Part shown: piece after piece, positions 20,680 through 32,311 of the stretch
Layout: each line of letters opens with the position of its first letter
Numbering within the stretch: the first letter of the stretch is position 1
DNA from: Notamacropus eugenii
Taxonomy: Eukaryota > Chordata > Mammalia > Diprotodontia > Macropodidae
Assembly: GCF_028372415.1 (NCBI RefSeq)
Contig: NC_092879.1
Span: 69,134,800 to 69,198,799, forward strand
Length of the DNA: 64,000 bases
Direction: 5' to 3'
Notes under the pieces: model-generated
Told to the model about the DNA's origin: nothing
Seen by the model: only the letters and a program-made list of their open reading frames with translations
Database searches by the model: none
Program-made: the position numbers and the translations under genes

Positions 20680-21005
20680 TCCTCTTGGGCATATTTGCGC
20701 CATTTGAAAGGTGACTTTTCAAAAGAGTTGCAAACTATAGGAAGATCCTATGAAAACCAGCTCAAATAAAGAGAGAAATGCAAATGAAAACAACTGAGAT
20801 TTCACTTCACATCTTGCAAATTGGTGAAGGTGATGAATGTGGAAGAATTGTTGTTGGAGGAAGTAGGGGAAGCTAAAAAAGTATTGGAAGTGGAGCTATA
20901 GATTAGTCCAACTCTTTGGGAAAGTAACCTGGAGTTACACAAGGAAAGTGACTCAACTGTTTATATGCTTTAACCAAAGGCATACTGAGTAAGAAGTGCA
21001 AAGCT
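20680..21005 (+). mobile_element. L1 ORF2 C-terminal fragment
   Basis: 'gagaaatgcaaatgaaaacaa', 'gagatttcacttcacatc' and 'tggagctatagattagtcc' match the region of the long L1 around 17850-18040. Confidence 0.65.
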
Positions 21006-22324
21006 GTAAAGTTCCAATATTTTGGCTACTCTTGCTCTACTCTGTGTCCATTGAAGGGCCTACTTTAGTTCTGTTAGCAGCTCTACAAAGGGCATCTTCT
21101 GTAGTCACAATCCCTGCCCAAACAGTGCTTGGGAAATGTGTGGCGAGGGAGTTTACGAGAGGAATGGGCTGAAGGGAGACCTTGACTTCACTCATCAGCA
21201 AAATTTGTTTTGCAGTTCTTCCAATTCCCTCTCTACTAGAACATTCTCATAAACCTAGTAGGTGTCTTCAGACCTCTTACCAACATTCTCCAATGTTTTC
21301 TGGAGAAGGACAAGAATTTTTACCTAGGTCAGTGGGCTTTGAGGGAGAGACAGTGGATTTTCTTGGTCTCAGAAATTTTTCCATGAGCACCTGACCTTGG
21401 CTTTTTTAGGGTGATTTTGGGTAAATGGGAAGGCTGATAGAGCCTGTTTTCACACTCCCTGCAGTAGACAAGTCTTGCTAGGAAATCATTAGTTATTAAA
21501 GACTTTTCTAACCAGACCTTCTTCAAGGCCCCTTTCTTGTCCCCAGTCATTCTCAACTTCTAAAGCAGACTAGGCACCTGAGACATGAAGTGCCTTATGC
21601 TAATGAAGCATTCTATAGTTTTGACTCATTCATGTACTGCATCTGAGAAGATGTCCTTTGGACCCAGTCCCTTCCACCATATCTCCTGTTCAGTACTTGA
21701 TGAGAAGCTTTTATTAAAGCTGTGGTTGTGAGAGCTAAGAACACTGTGCTTTGCACATTGAGTATAAAATTTCCAAACCAGAGATAATTAAACAAAATGC
21801 ACAAAGCCTTATTCCATACTTGTATCAAAGAGCTTTCTGTTGCACTGGGTGGCCATTCAGGGCTATGAATTTTCTAGAGCACAATTCCATGGGAAGATTC
21901 CTTTTTCAACTTGCAAAGCCTCACATAATGAAAAATGCCTGGCCCATAGAAGCTCCTGTTGTTGAACCTAAGAGCCTGCTGAGAAGTATATATTTTATTC
22001 TTAACTTGGTGTTTTGTTTTCCATTTCTACTGAGTGAAAGTTATTATTGATACTGCAATTCATTTGGATACTCTAGTAAGTCAATATTATAATTTAGCAC
22101 TCATTTTCATTATTATGCATACATTAAATTGGATACTTTCAAGCATATTATAAAATGGAACAAGAGCTTACCTTACTGAACAAAAGCCCCAAGCATAGTG
22201 AGTTATGGGTCTAATGGCATCATGGTTTCCCAAACAGTACTCAGAGCAAGACCTTGAGCAGTATGATCAATTCAGACAGGAATTAGCAGAGTAACTTTTA
22301 GCAGGCTAAGAAACTATTTTTGTA
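21006..22324. other. Unassigned sequence, 1.3 kb
   Basis: The first long stretch without recognised repeats. Short frames on both strands have no domain. Candidate single-copy or regulatory DNA. Confidence 0.45.
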
Positions 22325-22410
22325 ATGAACTCAGAATATAATAAGCTCTTTGACAGCAGACACTATCTTGGATGTGCAATACTGAGCTTTGCACACAGTG
22401 GAAGTTCAAC
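22325..22410 (+). mobile_element. L2 LINE 3' end, sense
   Basis: 'aagctctttgacagcagaca' and 'ctgagctttgcacacagtgg' match the sense-strand L2 tail. Confidence 0.5.
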
Positions 22411-22411
22411 A

Positions 22412-22545
22412 GGATCATTGATTTAGAGCTGGAAGGGACCATACAAGTTATCTCGTCCAATCTCCTCATTTTACAGGAATGCAGAGCAGGGAAGTGACTT
22501 GTCCAAAGTTACATAGCTAATTGTTGATAGAGCTGATTTTCTTTC
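22412..22545 (-). mobile_element. MIR-related SINE fragment
   Basis: 'gatttagagctggaagggac', 'ctcctcattttacaggaatg', 'gtgacttgtccaaagttaca'. Confidence 0.7.
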
Positions 22546-22614
22546 CCTGGCACTACTTGGACAACTGTTGGATGTTACTATTTGTCACTGAACTATGGAA
22601 AAAAATGAGGGATG

Positions 22615-22765
22615 AGGAAAAGAACTGGGAGCAAGGACAATTGGGATCTAGTCTCAACACTTGTCATTGTGTGATATTAGATAAATCATTTCATTTCTTC
22701 AGGTGTCAGCTTCTCCATCCCTCAAGTGAGAGGACTAGAGCAGATGAGTTCTAAGTCCCTGTAAA
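22615..22765 (+). mobile_element. MIR-related SINE fragment
   Basis: Sense MIR body: 'ttgtcattgtgtgatattag', 'ctccatccctcaagtgagag', 'agatgagttctaagtccctg'. Confidence 0.6.
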
Positions 22766-22919
22766 TAATGCTCAGTGGGTTCCATCAGCTAAAAAGAAGT
22801 AACAATGGACCCATTTTCTAAGCTTTCCACTAGGGGAATTTGGCTGATAGGCCACATACAAAAACTCTTACTGATTGCAAAACTGACAGAGGCCTGCCCC
22901 ATAATTACTAGTGTTTTTT

Positions 22920-23030
22920 GAGATTATTAGCTCTTTGAGGGAAAAGACAGTCATTGTTATCTTTGTAACCCTAGCACAGGGTCTTATATATAATATGTAT
23001 TTAAGAAACTTTCTTGAGTAGAATTATTAC
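22920..23030 (+). mobile_element. L2 LINE 3' end, sense
   Basis: 'ttagctctttgagggaaaag', 'taaccctagcacagggtctt' and 'gtatttaagaaactttcttg': standard L2 3' terminus. Confidence 0.6.
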
Positions 23031-23033
23031 TGA

Positions 23034-23118
23034 GAAGGCACCAACCTAAAATAGCAAAGAGGAGTCTTCTTATCTGGGAGCTCCCTATAGTGATGAAATC
23101 ACAGGACCAGTCTTTATC
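23034..23118 (+). mobile_element. Type D SINE tail fragment
   Basis: 'aaggcaccaacctaaaatag' to 'gatgaaatcacaggacc': the tail of the family, without head. Confidence 0.6.
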
Positions 23119-23264
23119 CTTACCTTTATAGAGGAGAAAACTAAGGCTTAAAGAGTTGAAATGACTTGACCAAGGTCATACAGTAAGTAGTAGATGCAGT
23201 ATTTGAACTCAAACTATATGATCCCATGAGTCCAAATCTACAGTATTTCCTAGTGCACTGCCAG
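23119..23264 (-). mobile_element. MIR-related SINE fragment
   Basis: 'gaggagaaaactaaggctta', 'gacttgaccaaggtcatac', 'atttgaactcaaactatatg'. Confidence 0.65.
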
Positions 23265-23419
23265 AAGAAGAGGGAGAACACCAGTAAATGAGCAGGGAAA
23301 GTAATCATAAGGTGAGAGGTTTTCCCTAGAAAGATCAAATTTGCACCCTTTCCTGTTCTCATCAGGAAAGATGCTTCTCAGAGGATCATAAACATCAAAG
23401 TCTGTGCAGCCAATGTTTT

Positions 23420-24480
23420 TTCTAAAGTTTTAAAATGAATTTTAAATGTAAATACAAAATAAGAAAAGAAAAAACATTGCCTTCTACACAGCAGACCATA
23501 AGAGAAGATTCATTATAAAACAATAAATTTTCATTTCAAGAAAACCTATATGATAAAAATTATACATTGTTTTCAAAGCTTTCCTTTCTTGCTGATTTTC
23601 TTTTGTTCTCTGCTGTGCACTTTTTCTTTTATTTTCCCCACCACCACCACTCAAAGGAGGCTACAATTAAGCATATACACACACAGATATCTATATATAG
23701 ATATTTATATCTATCTATATGTATGTATGTATACACACATAGATATCTATAAACACACACACACACATATATATACATTCATACACATATATAAGACATC
23801 ACTATGCTTATTTCTACCTGTTATCTGTTTCTTTGAAGGTGGATAGCATCTTCCTCCATAAGTCCAAATCTTTCCATGTTTTTCTAAGTCAACCAGCTCA
23901 TCATTTCCTACACTGTAGCAGTATTCCAACCCAATCATATTCTATCTGAGAGATTATCTATGGAAGTTTTTTATCTCAACTTTCTGCATTCCTTCTGTTC
24001 TTGGCTACATAGGTTTTATTTATACAAGAAAATTTTAATTTAAAATAATCAAATTATCCATTTTATACTTCTTTAAGGTCTGATACCAATGAATCTATCT
24101 ACTTCCTTTACATCTTTTTTCCCTGGTTTCCTTAAAGTTCCTGACCTTTTGTTCTTCCAAATGAACTTCGTTATTATTTTTTCTAAGTCTGTAAGATAAT
24201 TTTTTTAATAATTTAATTGGGATTGCATTATATAAATGGATTAGTTAGGTAAAATTGTCAATTTGAAAATTACATTAACTTTACCTGTCCATGAACAATA
24301 AATATTATTTCATTTATTTAGATCCGATTTTATTTGTATAAAAAGTGTTTTATGTTTGTATAGTTCCTGTGTCTGTTTTGGCAGGCATACTCTCAAATAT
24401 TTTATACTATCTAGTTATTTTAAATGATCTGAAACAATATTGAATAATATGACTGATATATATTGTAGTTTCCCTATCTT
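23420..24480 (-). pseudogene. L1 ORF2 C-terminus and 3' UTR fragment, antisense
   Basis: Reading the minus strand from 24470, I see 'IQIKSDLNK', 'LEKIITKFIWKNKRSGTL' and, after a deletion, 'NKTYVAKNRRNAES', in the order found in the long L1 (around 16910-17660). Left of about 23900 lies the 3' end with CA/TA microsatellite growth (23675-23795). It is an older subfamily than the 12.67-kb L1 and carries stops and deletions. Confidence 0.65.
23675..23795. repeat. CA/TA/GATA-rich microsatellite
   Basis: Imperfect 'cacaca', 'tatatc' and 'tatgtatg' runs inside the antisense L1 3' region. Confidence 0.8.
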
Positions 24481-27224
24481 TCTCCTTTAAATAAACAGCC
24501 AATATTTTTTTAATTGCCCCATTGGACTTAAAACAAATCATAATTTATTCATAAATAATTTAAAAATAATTGGTTTGTGGTCTCTGAAACCAAACTTCCA
24601 TGACAAGAAACACCTGGCTATCCCAGCATCTCCATTTGTCATTTGTTGTCTCCCTTGCTGTTTGCACTGAGGCTTCTCCAGGCCGATAAAATGTTGGGCT
24701 GGCTTTTGATTCTGTATTATTGTTTGGGCTGCTAATGGCCTGAAGCAATGCGTGTCTTGAAATGTCAAGGACACTGACTTTGGAGATAGTTTTGGACTGG
24801 ACTTCAGCCACGGAGAAAAGAAGGTTTCATTAGGTAAACATTTGTTCAGAGACTGCATTCTAAACGCTTACTTCTGTTACTTTGAATGTTAAAGCCAGAC
24901 CTCCCAATAACTTCAGAAATACCAGGAAAGTGTTCAATGGGTACAAAAATGCTCATCTCCTGCCCTGCATGTTTGCTATAGGAATATGGTAGAATGCTTA
25001 GGGAGGTAACTCTGAAGGATAGACAAGGGGTACAGCCAATGCAGTGGGCTTTTTGACAGGACATTGAACCAGATTAATATCAAAATAAGAACTACCCTTG
25101 GGCAAAATGATCTCTGTCTGAGACTCAATGTGATTTTTGTCACTATTCAATGAAATAGCATTAAAACCATATTCATAAGAGAAGGTAACTAGGGTCACGA
25201 CTTAAGTGGAGTGAGTTGAACCTTAAGACAAGGGTATGGGGAAGAGGGCACTCAAATCCAAATGCGAAATGTCAACTTCCTGGAACCCTAAATAACTCTT
25301 GAATTGGAACAAGGCTTGTTGCTTCCTGTCATTTGTGCTGGTGAAGGCTAGGGGAGAGAAAACATGGAAGAAGGTAGAAAAAGAAGAAATTGGGGGGGAA
25401 AAGAAGCAATAGGCCAAGCATGGATCCTAAGGTTACTTGGCCCTCTTTAAACAGGGTGACCCCCAAATTTTACTATCAAAGCTTAAAAGCTATTCAAACT
25501 TAAACTGCAGTAAGACTTTGGGGATATACTGTAGAGTCACTGAGTTGAAGAAATCAAAAGCTGCCTTACCAGGACCAGCCATTGGAGGATGCCAAGAAAC
25601 CAAAAGAGTAAATTCCAGGTCCAATGCTAAGGACTCGTTCATCTTGGAAATGCCTAGAGGTCCAAGGGGATGTGAGAATCACTCAGGACCACCCAGGAGT
25701 GAGGCCTGATGTTCCCCACATATTTTCAAAGGTTGCAATAATTCATGATCTACAATGTTCTAGTTACTCCATGAAGCACAAAATCATTCCAGATACTATT
25801 TCACCTAAAACCAGTAACCCTGATCTAAATAACTTTATTTGGTCAGCCATAACCACAAACAAAATCATACATGTGACATGTCTATATATATTTATAAGAA
25901 AGATGGTTTAATGTCCAGACAACAAAGATAGAACATATCTATTCTATGTACAATTGTAAAAAGTTACATCTTCAATTAAGTTAATTAAGAACCCCATTAT
26001 GAGACAGCAAGGTAGTGGGTGGATTACTCCACATTTGTTACGTATGTTCACCATTCAACGTTTAGTACTTTGAAGGGTGCCTTTATCTTTTAGGAACAAA
26101 CCATTAATACCATATGAAGAACTTATTATTCAGTGACTATAGTATTTCAGGACTTTAGAATAAAGCCTCCTTATAAACCTCCTTTGTCAAATCAAATGAC
26201 AGGATCATTGGGTCAAATAGGATGGAGAGATTTCGTTTTCCTTGCCTACCATATATGGGGAGTAAGTGCTTGGATTGCCCAAGCAGTAGTTTTCGGATTC
26301 CCACTGTAATGAAAGAGGAGTGAATGAAATTTCTATTCCTCAATGAGTGAGGCTGATGAATTGTCACAATTTCCCTTTCATGAGAAGGGACCTAGACTGC
26401 GCAATTAGAATGCCACTGTCTTCTACACAGTAGGCATTCAAGTCATATAAGGAGACTTCCCAAAAATGCTGTGACCCAAAACCAGATGGAGATACAAGTA
26501 TCAGTCATAAACACATGCTAGAAAATTCAGAATTAAATATTAACATCATCTTTTTTCTGGTTCCAGGATTATTGGGGATTAGAGTTGGTCTTCTCCAAGA
26601 GAGATGAACAACTGCTGAGACTTGAGAGAAAGGTAAAATGGATTCAGGTATTGCCGTAACTATTGTGATCTTTTAAAAAGGAAGAAAAAACTCTATCTTT
26701 GAATATGCATTGAAACGGCCCTTCTATTTCAGGAGCTAGTAGACAGGCATGAGGGTACTCATCTCAACCAGGTAGGTAATGGCCAAGGAAATCAGTTCAA
26801 CAACCAAACTCAATTTGAAGGAAAGGTTAGGTGATGGGAAATCATTGAAAGGATAAAGAAAATTCCTTTTTGATTTGCAACTTCAGCTAAATCATCCTAA
26901 CTCTGGCCTCCTCCTCTCACATGTACTCGGGCCACAAATGCTCTGAGGGAAGCTCTCTGTTACATTATAAGAAGGTTGTGTACAAGGTGACAAATTAGAT
27001 GTCATCAGTTTCCAGTGGTTTCCAAAGTATGGAGATAAGCTGATGATCTAGAATTTGTGAATTAACTAGGGCCAATTTTTCTCCCTCTCTTCGTCCCAGA
27101 GGATGGAATTTTGGCCATTTCACAAACTCAGTGCAACTTTATTACCACTATCAGAGGAAGAAAGAGGAGCAAAATGCAGTTTGGTCACTTGAAGCAAATG
27201 ACTCCTGGTTTTATCTCTGTCGAT
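24481..27224. other. Largest unassigned block, 2.7 kb
   Basis: No named repeat recognised, apart from the local duplication at 24777-24945. Several short frames exist but none has a domain, a composition unlike neighbours, or paired splice sites I would defend. Confidence 0.45.
24777..24945 (+). repeat. Unnamed ~170-bp duplicated block, copy 1
   Basis: 'actttggagatagttttgg', 'aaggtttcattaggtaaaca', 'tttgttcagagact' and 'cctcccaataacttcagaaa' recur in the same order at 27575-27649 plus 30584-30670. The second copy is split by a HAL1. Could be an old interspersed repeat or a local duplication. Confidence 0.75.
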
Positions 27225-27345
27225 ACAATCTATGAGACCCAAATTCTACCACCTCTCTGGATCTGGTTTGCAGAATGAGAATTCTGAACAAGATGAGCTC
27301 TGAGATCCCTTCTAGCTCTAAAATTCTGATCTGTTCTAATTAGAA
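27225..27345 (+). mobile_element. MIR-related SINE tail
   Basis: 'tgagctctgagatcccttct' and 'agctctaaaattctgatctg' are the common MIR-type 3' part. Confidence 0.5.
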
Positions 27346-27574
27346 AACATGTTAGTCAGAGAAGAATGGTTCATAAAGCTTTGAGCCCAGAGATAGCAGC
27401 AAAGGCCTAGTTACATTGTGACTCCATCAACCCCATGGGACCAAGAAATGAAAGAGATAAGTCAGACAATACGAGGCACCAAGAAACTGAGGGGAGGATG
27501 GGAAAACTGTTAGATAAAGATAAGCTCAGCAGAGCTAGAAGCTACAAAATCCAGGATAGTACAGTATAATGGCT

Positions 27575-27649
27575 ACTTTGGAGACAATTTTTGACTGGCC
27601 TTCAGCAATACAGAAAAGGAGGTTTCATCAGGTAAATATTTGTTCAGAG
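27575..27649 (+). repeat. Unnamed duplicated block, copy 2, left part
   Basis: Matches 24777-24850. The last 12 bases 'atttgttcagag' (27638-27649) are the HAL1 target site. Continues at 30584-30670. Confidence 0.75.
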
Positions 27650-28424
27650 CGGGGTGGAGCCAAGATGATGGACTAGAAAGATGCACATACACTAGCTCTT
27701 CCAACACAGCCCATAAAATACCTGTAAAGAAAGATTCTCAACAAATTCAAGAGCAGCAGAAGCCACAGAACAACAGAGTGGAGGAGATTTCCAACCCAGG
27801 ATGACCTGAAAGGCCAATGGGAAAGGTCTGTCATGTCAGATGTGGAGCAGAGCCCAGCCCAGCCTTGGCTGTGCTGCATGGAGTCGAGAGGAGGACCTAA
27901 GCAGGCCTCAGGGCAGAATCCCCAGCAACAGTAGCAGAGGTTTGCAGATCCCTCAATCCACAGGTGCCAAAGGTTAGTGAGAGGGTTTTTTCAACTGGCC
28001 AAGAAGGGAGCAGGGTCTTCCCATAGCTCCAGCCTCAGGAGGTGGCGGTAGAGACCACATCAAGCCACATCGGCTCCCATAGCAGCCTGCATCCATTGTT
28101 GGATCGTAAAACCCCAAGGGGATCTGAGCAGCTGATCCATACCTCAGCCCTGTGTGGTGGCTCTGCCCCCACCTAAAGCCTCTAGGGGAAATGAGCAGCT
28201 TATCTCAATCTCAGCCCCCAGTGCCTGCTTAGCAAAACTGGAGGCCAGGTGGTTGTGGAGAGGAAAATACTACTCACAGATTCTGGGCACAAAAGTTCCT
28301 GGATGCTCCCAGACCAGTGTACATGCTTGATTGTGCCACCTTGGAGGAACTGAGATCTCACAGATTCCCAGAGTATAGCCTACTCTTGACAAAGGACTCA
28401 AAAGTCAAGTAACTGGTTGGGAAA

Positions 28425-29547
28425 ATGCTCAAAAAGAGGGAAAAAATAAGACCATAGAGGGTTACTTTCTTGGTGAATAGATATCTTCTCCCATCCTTTT
28501 GAATGAGGAAGAACAATGCTTACCATCAGGGAAAGACATAAAATTCAAGGCTTCTATATCCCAAACATCCAAAATAAATATTCAATGGTTTCAGGCCATG
28601 GAAGAGCTCAAAAAGGATTTTGAAAATCAAGTAAGAGAGGTGGAGGAAAAATTGGGAAGAGAAATGAGAGAGATGAAAGAAAAGCATGAAAAGTGAGTCA
28701 ACAACTTGCTAAAGGAGACTCAAAACATGCTGAAGAAAATAACACCTTTAAAATAGATAACTCAAATGGCAAAAGAGGTTCAAAAAGCCAATGAGGTGAA
28801 GAATGCTTTCAAAAGCAGAATTAGCCAAATGGAAAAGGAGGTTCAAAAGCTCATTGAAGAAAATAGTTCTTTCAAAATTAGAGTGGACCAGATGGAGGCC
28901 AATGACTTTATGAGAAACCAAGAAATCACAAAACAAAACCAAAAGAATGAAAAAATGGAAGTTAATGTGAAATATCTCATTGGAAAAACAACTGACCTGG
29001 AAGATCCAGGAGAGAAAATTTGTAAATTATGGGACTACCTGAAAGCCATGACCAAAAAAAGAACCTAGATATCATCTTTCATGAAATTATCAGGCAAAGC
29101 TGCCCTGATATTCTAGAACCAGAGGGTAAAATAAATATTGAAAGAATCCACTGATCACCTCCTGAAAGAGATCCAAAAAGAGAAACTCCTAGGAACATTG
29201 TAGCCAAATTCCAGAGTTCCCAGGTCAAGGAGAAAATATTGCAAGCAGCTAGAAAGAAATAATTTGAGTATTGTGGAAATACAATCAGGATAACACAGGA
29301 TCTGGCAGCTTCTACATTAAGGGATTGAAGGGCGTGGAATAGGATATTCCAGAAGTCAAAGGAAGTAGGACTGAAACCAAGAATCACCTACCTAGCAAAA
29401 CTGAGTATAATACCTCAGGGTAAAAAAATGATTTTTCAATGAGGATCAAAAATGATCCTCAATAGAGGACTTTCAAGGATTCTTGATGAAAAAACCAGAG
29501 CTGAAAAGAAAATCTGACTTTCAAACACAAGAATCAAGAGAAGCATG
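28425..29547 (+). pseudogene. HAL1 copy A ORF1 remnant
   Basis: L1 ORF1p relative. The start context at 28425 reaches a stop within eleven codons because of a 1-bp loss. Frame 28499-28696 covers the N-terminal coiled coil up to 'MKEKHEK' then TGA. Frame 28766-29068 covers more coiled coil ('EENSSFKIRVDQMEANDF'). Beyond it lie a frameshift after 'TTDLEDPGEK' and stops at 'IH*SPP', 'KK*FEY' and 'LRD*RAW'. These four and the TGA are all shared with copy C. The RRM and C-terminal domains are recognisable only across frames. Confidence 0.8.
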
Positions 29548-29664
29548 AAAAGGTAAACAGGAAAGAGAAATCATAAGGGACTTACTAAAGTTGAACTGTT
29601 TACATTTCTACATGGAAAGACAATATTTGTAACTTGAAACTTTTTTCAGTATCTGAGTAGTTGG

Positions 29665-29699
29665 TAGGATTATACACACAGACACATAGACACACACAG

Positions 29700-29767
<68 letters not shown>
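29665..29767. repeat. (CA)n/(GA)n microsatellite in HAL1 A
   Basis: CA-rich stretch followed by uninterrupted GA repeat at 29712-29767. Corresponds in position to repeats at 43050-43085 and 48405-48472 in the other copies. Confidence 0.95.
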
Positions 29768-29770
<3 letters not shown>

Positions 29771-30583
29771 GCACAGGGTGAGTTGAATAGGAAGGGATCA
29801 TATCTAAAAACATAAAACTAAGGAGTGAGAGAGGAATATATTGGGAGGAGAAAGGGAGAAATGGAATGGGACAAATCATCTCTCATAAAAGAGGCAAGAA
29901 AAAGACTTTTCAATGGAGGGGAAAAGGGGGAGGTGAGAGGGAAACCGTGAAGCTTACTCTCATGACATTTGACTCAAGGAAGGAATAAAATGCACACTCA
30001 TTTTGGTATGAAAACCTATCTTACAATACAGGAAAGTGGGGGAGAAGGGGATAATCAGGGTGGGGGGGATGATGAAAGGGAAGGCAATGGGAGGAGGGAG
30101 CAATTAGAAGTCAACAGTCTTGGGGAGGGACAAAGTCAAAAGAGAGAATAGAAGAAATGGGGGGAGCAGGATAGGATGGAGGGAAATATAGTTAGTCTTA
30201 CACAACATGACTATTATGGAAGTCATTTGCAAAACTACACAGATATAGCCTATATTGAATTGCTTGCCTTCCCAATGGGGATGTGTGGGGAGGGAGAAAG
30301 GAAGAGAATTGGAACTCAAAGTTTTAGGAACAACTGCTGAGTATTGTTCTTGTATACAACTGGGAAATAAGAAATACAGGCAATGGGGTATAGAAAAGAG
30401 AAGATGGGAATAAGGGAAGGGAGGGATGTTAGAAGGGAGGGTGGATTGGTGGTAGGGGTAATTAAAATGCTCAGCGTTTTGGTGTGGGGAGAGGGGAGAG
30501 ATGGGGAGAAAATTTGGAACTCAAAATTTTGTAGAAATGATAGTTGAAAACAAATAAATAAATTGAAAAAAATTTGTTCAGAG

Positions 30584-30670
30584 ACTATTTCAAATGCTTA
30601 CTCTTGTTGATATGAATTGTCAAACCTCCCAATGACTTCCGAAATACCATCAAATTGTTTTATGTGTATA
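30584..30670 (+). repeat. Unnamed duplicated block, copy 2, right part
   Basis: 'caaacctcccaatgacttcc' and 'gaaataccatcaaattgttt' match 24895-24935. Confidence 0.75.
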
Positions 30671-30739
30671 AGATGTGTTCACTTGGTCAATAGTTATCTT
30701 CAGGAAAAATGGAGATGGAGGAGATTATAGTATCTGTCT

Positions 30740-30955
30740 TGGAGAGGCAATATTGTGCAGTGAATAGGAAGACACAATCCACAACCTACCCCTGGCACAC
30801 ATTGGCTATGTAATCCTGACAAGTGTGTTAACCCCTCAGTGCTCTGATTTAAGATTCTAAGTGGCAGAGAAGATGCCAGCTTGCATTTGCAGAGGGAGCA
30901 CCCTTACCTCAGTGTTCCCTATATCAATGAAATAACAGATCCATTCCCTATCCCT
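30740..30955 (+). mobile_element. Type D CORE-SINE
   Basis: Head 'ggcaatattgtgcagtgaat', CORE 'ctatgtaatcctgacaagtg' and tail 'agatgccagcttgcatttg' to 'tcaatgaaataacagatcc'. Confidence 0.7.
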
Positions 30956-31285
30956 AGTCATAACAGCAAAAATAAGAATCTGAAGGGAATCTTAGGATAG
31001 AGAGCTGACAGAATGTAACTGAGAGAGCTAGCAAGGAGAAATATGAAATAATAATCTGATGATAAAACAAAAGGAAAAAGACAAATTAGGAGAGAGAAAA
31101 GGCACTAGTAATAAAAAGATTGACAGAAAATTACACAAAACGTAATTGGAACATCATCCATAGGATGTGTTGCTCCAATTCATCTTTTGAAATTTCTTGC
31201 CTGAGGGGCAGCAAAGGTTATGAATAGATAAAAGAGAACCAAAAAACTTCTTTCTACACATGCAGAAAGTTAGAAACATGTTCAT
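30956..31285. other. Unassigned sequence
   Basis: No recognised repeat or coding signal. Confidence 0.5.
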
Positions 31286-31530
31286 TAGAATCACAGACTC
31301 TCAGAGATGGAAGGAAGCTCAGAGACAAACTCAACCAACCTGAACGAATATCCTCTCTATGACACACCTGACAAGTCATCATACAGTCTTTGCTTAGAAA
31401 CCTCCAGGGAGGGGAGACTCACTACCTCCCACAGTGGGTGCTCATTCAATGTCTAACCATCAGCAAGATTTTCCTTGCACCAAACTTAAATCAATCTCTG
31501 AAACTTTCATCTTCCCCCTGAAGAAATAAT
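31286..31530 (-). mobile_element. L3/CR1 LINE 3' UTR, left part
   Basis: Antisense CR1-type 3' end: starts 'agaatcacagactctcagag', with 'gcttagaaacctccagggag', 'gactcactacctcccacag' and 'gattttccttgcacc'. The order is that of CR1/L3 3' regions. It resumes at 33163 beyond several insertions. Confidence 0.7.
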
Positions 31531-31547
31531 AATATTTCATATTTATA

Positions 31548-32040
31548 TAGCAACATGGTTTAATGGATAGAGCTTAGGACTTGGAATCAGGAAAATCTAG
31601 GTTGAAATACTGCCTCTGAAGTTTATTACATGTATCTCTCTGAGATGTATTAGATTTGTCATCTCTGAGCCTTAACCATCTCTATCTATCTAGTAGATGG
31701 ATCATCTCAGAGCCTTAGACAATCCTCGGAGACAAGGGTTATTAACCTTTTTTATGTCATGGGCTCCTTTAGCAGTCTGGTGAAGCCAAAGAATGTCTTT
31801 TCAGAATGATGTGTTGTCTACTTTCATAATCAAAGGAAATGCTGAATTTTGACTAGAGGTTAGTGAGATTAAAGATGTAATTTTTTTTCCCTTCCAGACT
31901 TCTTAAAAGACATATCCAAAGGGGCCCAGGGACGTCAGGCTAAGAACTCCTGCTCCAAGGCTTACCTACTAACTTGTAGACTGGTTGTGATCTGTGTTAG
32001 TAGAGGGAATTCTCATGCCTATTATTTCATAGCCCCTCAA
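31548..32040 (+). mobile_element. Type D CORE-SINE split by a hAT element
   Basis: Head 'atggtttaatggatagagct' and 'gaatcaggaaaatctaggtt' up to 31732. Tail-like 'ctggttgtgatctgtgttag' and 'tagagggaattctcatgcc' resume after 31952. Confidence 0.55.
31733..31952 (+). mobile_element. hAT-type MITE
   Basis: Ends 'caagggttattaaccttttt' and 'ggctaagaactcctg' form imperfect inverted repeats. Flanking octamers 'ctcggaga' and 'ctccaagg' match at five of eight positions, fitting an aged 8-bp duplication. Related in type to 5811-5938. Confidence 0.7.
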
Positions 32041-32311
32041 TATATTAAGGTTTAAAAACCCAATTTCCTCAAACAAACCCTATGAGGCAGGTGTTACAAA
32101 TACAAGGGCAACTGGGTGGCACTGTGAATACAGCACCAGCCCTGGAGTCAGGAAGATTCATCTTCCTGAGTTCAAATCTGGTTTCAGATGCTTACTAGCT
32201 GTGTGACCCTGGGCAAGTTATTTTACTGTGTTTGCCTCAGTTTCCTTATAAGTAAAATGAGCTGGAGAAGGAAACGGTAAGCCACTCCAGTATCTTTGCC
32301 AAAAAAACCTA

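Larger units (their letters stand above)
27638..30583 (+). mobile_element. HAL1 (ORF1-only L1 derivative), copy A
   Basis: The element is 27650-30571 (2.9 kb), with 'atttgttcagag' duplicated at 27638-27649 and 30572-30583. Order: L1-type 5' leader ('ggtggagccaagatgatgg'), ORF1 remnant, CA/GA microsatellite, purine-rich spacer, then directly L1 3' UTR (junction near 30200) and an A-rich end. No ORF2 sequence is present. It is about 3 kb shorter than the L1 at 12671 and matches it on both sides of the missing ORF2. It interrupts copy 2 of the 170-bp block. HAL1 elements depend on L1 ORF2p supplied in trans. Confidence 0.88.
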
